A model generated the notes under the pieces. That model saw nothing but the letters and a program-made list of their open reading frames with translations. It had not been told where the DNA came from and ran no database searches. 5,761 nucleotides of DNA. Origin: Desulfobacteraceae bacterium. Lineage in GTDB: Bacteria; Desulfobacterota; Desulfobacteria; Desulfobacterales; Desulfobacteraceae. Numbering within the stretch: position 1 is the stretch's first letter; each line of letters starts with the position of its first letter. The stretch is from contig JAFLJU010000222.1 in NCBI GenBank assembly GCA_022712835.1, positions 1 through 5,761 on the forward strand, in the 5' to 3' direction. The position numbers and the translations under genes are program-made. Positions 4,661 to 5,761 of the stretch are shown here, piece after piece.

Positions 4661-5761
4661 ACATATCTGCTTGTAACACCCAGTATCCTTTTTTTCTGCA
4701 TTGCTGAAACAACCCCTGCACTAAAACGCTGGGAAGACATGGGGGCCTGGATGATGTGGGTGGGGTACCATCCGGTCTTTTTAAGGATATTAAGATACTC
4801 GTCAATCATGATTGCGCCTTTGCCGGTTTCCTCACTGGCAGGTTTGCCCTGGAAATCCCGCCAGTCAGCATTGATAAAAGCAAATCTTGTGGTCTTTTTG
4901 GTATTAACTTTCAAAAAGGTGAAAAAGGCTTTGAGGAATTCAAGATATTCTTTTCTCGGAAGACCTGAAATACTTTTTTTATCATAGTCGTCAGCTTTTT
5001 TGTCAAAATATGGCGGATCAAAGATGACAAGATCAGCCTTACCCTTTGAGCTTACCGGCCAGGATAACCCTTTGCCTGATGAAAGAGTCCATGTGTGGGT
5101 TTCGATTTCAGGACGGGTACCCTGCCTGTCCTCCATATCAAAGGCCCAGCACTTGCGGCCTAAAGCCAGACAGGTATCAGGAGTCACACCGCCTCCTGCC
5201 ATGGGATCAAGAATCAGGTCATTTTGCTTTGAGAAATAAAAAAGAATGTGGGCAATCAATTGAGCGGGTATCCTGCCGGGCCATTCATCACCGAATCTTT
5301 TATCACAGGCATTGAATTCCCATTGATCCCAGGTTCTTAAACCCCAGCCAAGTTCTTTAAATCTGTTACAGTCATCTTTGCCTTCCAGGGCCAGGGACCA
5401 TACCATAGACTCTGTCCAGCCATGCTTTTGCGCCACCTGTGAAACTGTAAATCCCTGGGACAAATCTGCATTTAGAAGTTTCGGCAGTGTTGCCATTTTT
5501 TCTAAATGGTTATGAATTGTCCTCTGAATCATCCTCAATCGCCCGGCAATCCTGTCCTGGGGGATACCAAGACGGTTCATGCGAAATATCTTCAGGTCTT
5601 TGTCCTCCTGATCCACAGCCCGAAGATCGGCTATATAAGAATCCACCGTTCGTCTTGCCCTTCCAATGGCCTTTCCGATATCCACGGAGCTTAAGGCAGT
5701 GTTCCTGGTATATGCTCTTCTGGCAGTATCCCTTGCCTCATCTTCCGTCAACTGCCTCGGG
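4639..5761 (-). CDS. ParB-type DNA methyltransferase (N-terminus beyond right edge)
   Basis: At least 370 residues are present, and the frame stays open to the right edge (P-R-Q precede the TTG at 5751-5749), so the N-terminus is outside the window. Counting from that TTG: RQLTEDEARDTARRAYTR leads into a first helix-turn-helix-like segment (SSVDIGKAIGRARRTVDSYI, 21-40). A second follows (IPQDRIAGRLRMIQRTIHNHL, 63-83) and possibly a third (FTVSQVAQKHGWTESMVW, 101-118). The methylase domain has IPAQLIAHILFYFS, motif I LDPMAGGGVTPDTC (181-194), ALGRKCWAFDMED, and motif IV VIFDPPYFDK (242-251; catalytic DPPY 245-248), ending in GVTSRYVIILKQD. Together these match ParB/RepB-like proteins fused to an N6-adenine or N4-cytosine DNA methylase, usually found on phages and islands. 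No restriction enzyme gene lies beside it. Specificity cannot be read from the sequence. It appears intact where visible. Confidence 0.88.
   Translation of the reverse strand, partial: PRQLTEDEARDTARRAYTRNTALSSVDIGKAIGRARRTVDSYIADLRAVDQEDKDLKIFRMNRLGIPQDRIAGRLRMIQRTIHNHLEKMATLPKLLNADLSQGFTVSQVAQKHGWTESMVWSLALEGKDDCNRFKELGWGLRTWDQWEFNACDKRFGDEWPGRIPAQLIAHILFYFSKQNDLILDPMAGGGVTPDTCLALGRKCWAFDMEDRQGTRPEIETHTWTLSSGKGLSWPVSSKGKADLVIFDPPYFDKKADDYDKKSISGLPRKEYLEFLKAFFTFLKVNTKKTTRFAFINADWRDFQGKPASEETGKGAIMIDEYLNILKKTGWYPTHIIQAPMSSQRFSAGVVSAMQKKRILGVTSRYVIILKQD

Noticed and set aside
4681..4886. The 206 bp absent from the displaced methylase copy as a spliced intron
   Set aside because: The block encodes normal methylase sequence in frame on the - strand, and the borders lack group I or group II intron boundary signals.
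4655..4987. 110-aa + strand ORF opposite the methylase
   Set aside because: It is antisense to the conserved methylase domain; the residues follow from the coding constraint on the other strand and show no family pattern.
5000..5315. Overlapping + strand ORFs of 79 and 89 aa
   Set aside because: Both are shadows of the methylase motif I region.

Overview
The window looks like an accessory region of a Gram-negative, probably deltaproteobacterial (Desulfobacterales-like) chromosome. That guess rests on protein style only: a degradative-type thiolase, a nitroreductase of the kind normally fused to a ferredoxin domain, and a ParB-type methylase. No rRNA, tRNA or other taxonomic marker is present.

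Left part (about 1-2665, + strand). This is a row of broken or truncated genes with no evident functional relation. In order they are: the C-terminal domain of an ExoX-like 3'-5' exonuclease (open at the window edge); a thiolase that has lost its N-terminal half and an internal block; a strong intrinsic terminator; a nitroreductase without its N-terminus or any start codon; a YjjJ-type HipA-family kinase without its N-terminal part and with Asn in place of the catalytic Asp; a 69-bp chimeric scrap made of two pieces of the methylase gene found at the right end of this same window; and a faint remnant resembling an IS21-type transposase. Nearly every piece keeps its 3' end and lacks its 5' end.

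Middle (about 2668-4340, - strand). This is a complete, apparently functional hipBA toxin-antitoxin operon. HipB (80 aa, Cro/C1-type helix-turn-helix) is followed by HipA (417 aa kinase, all expected active-site residues present) with a 4-nt TTGA overlap. Upstream of hipB are three 24-bp dyad operators with the layout AAAAGT-N3-CGATCG-N3-ACTTTT, spaced 50 and 49 bp apart. The proximal one overlaps the candidate -10 box, as expected for autorepression by HipB/HipA.

Right part (4341-5761). A 300-bp intergenic stretch carries a possible divergent promoter, a doubtful 29-33 codon ORF and an unidentified minus-strand coding tail. It is followed by the C-terminal 370 or more residues of a ParB-type DNA methyltransferase (two helix-turn-helix-like segments, DPMAGGG motif I, DPPY motif IV) that runs off the right edge on the - strand.

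The region reads as a decaying accessory island in which hipBA is the intact module. I found no convincing new multi-gene system. The most notable points are the three-operator hipBA control region, the catalytically altered second HipA-family kinase near it, and the collinear two-piece methylase insertion at that kinase's 3' end.
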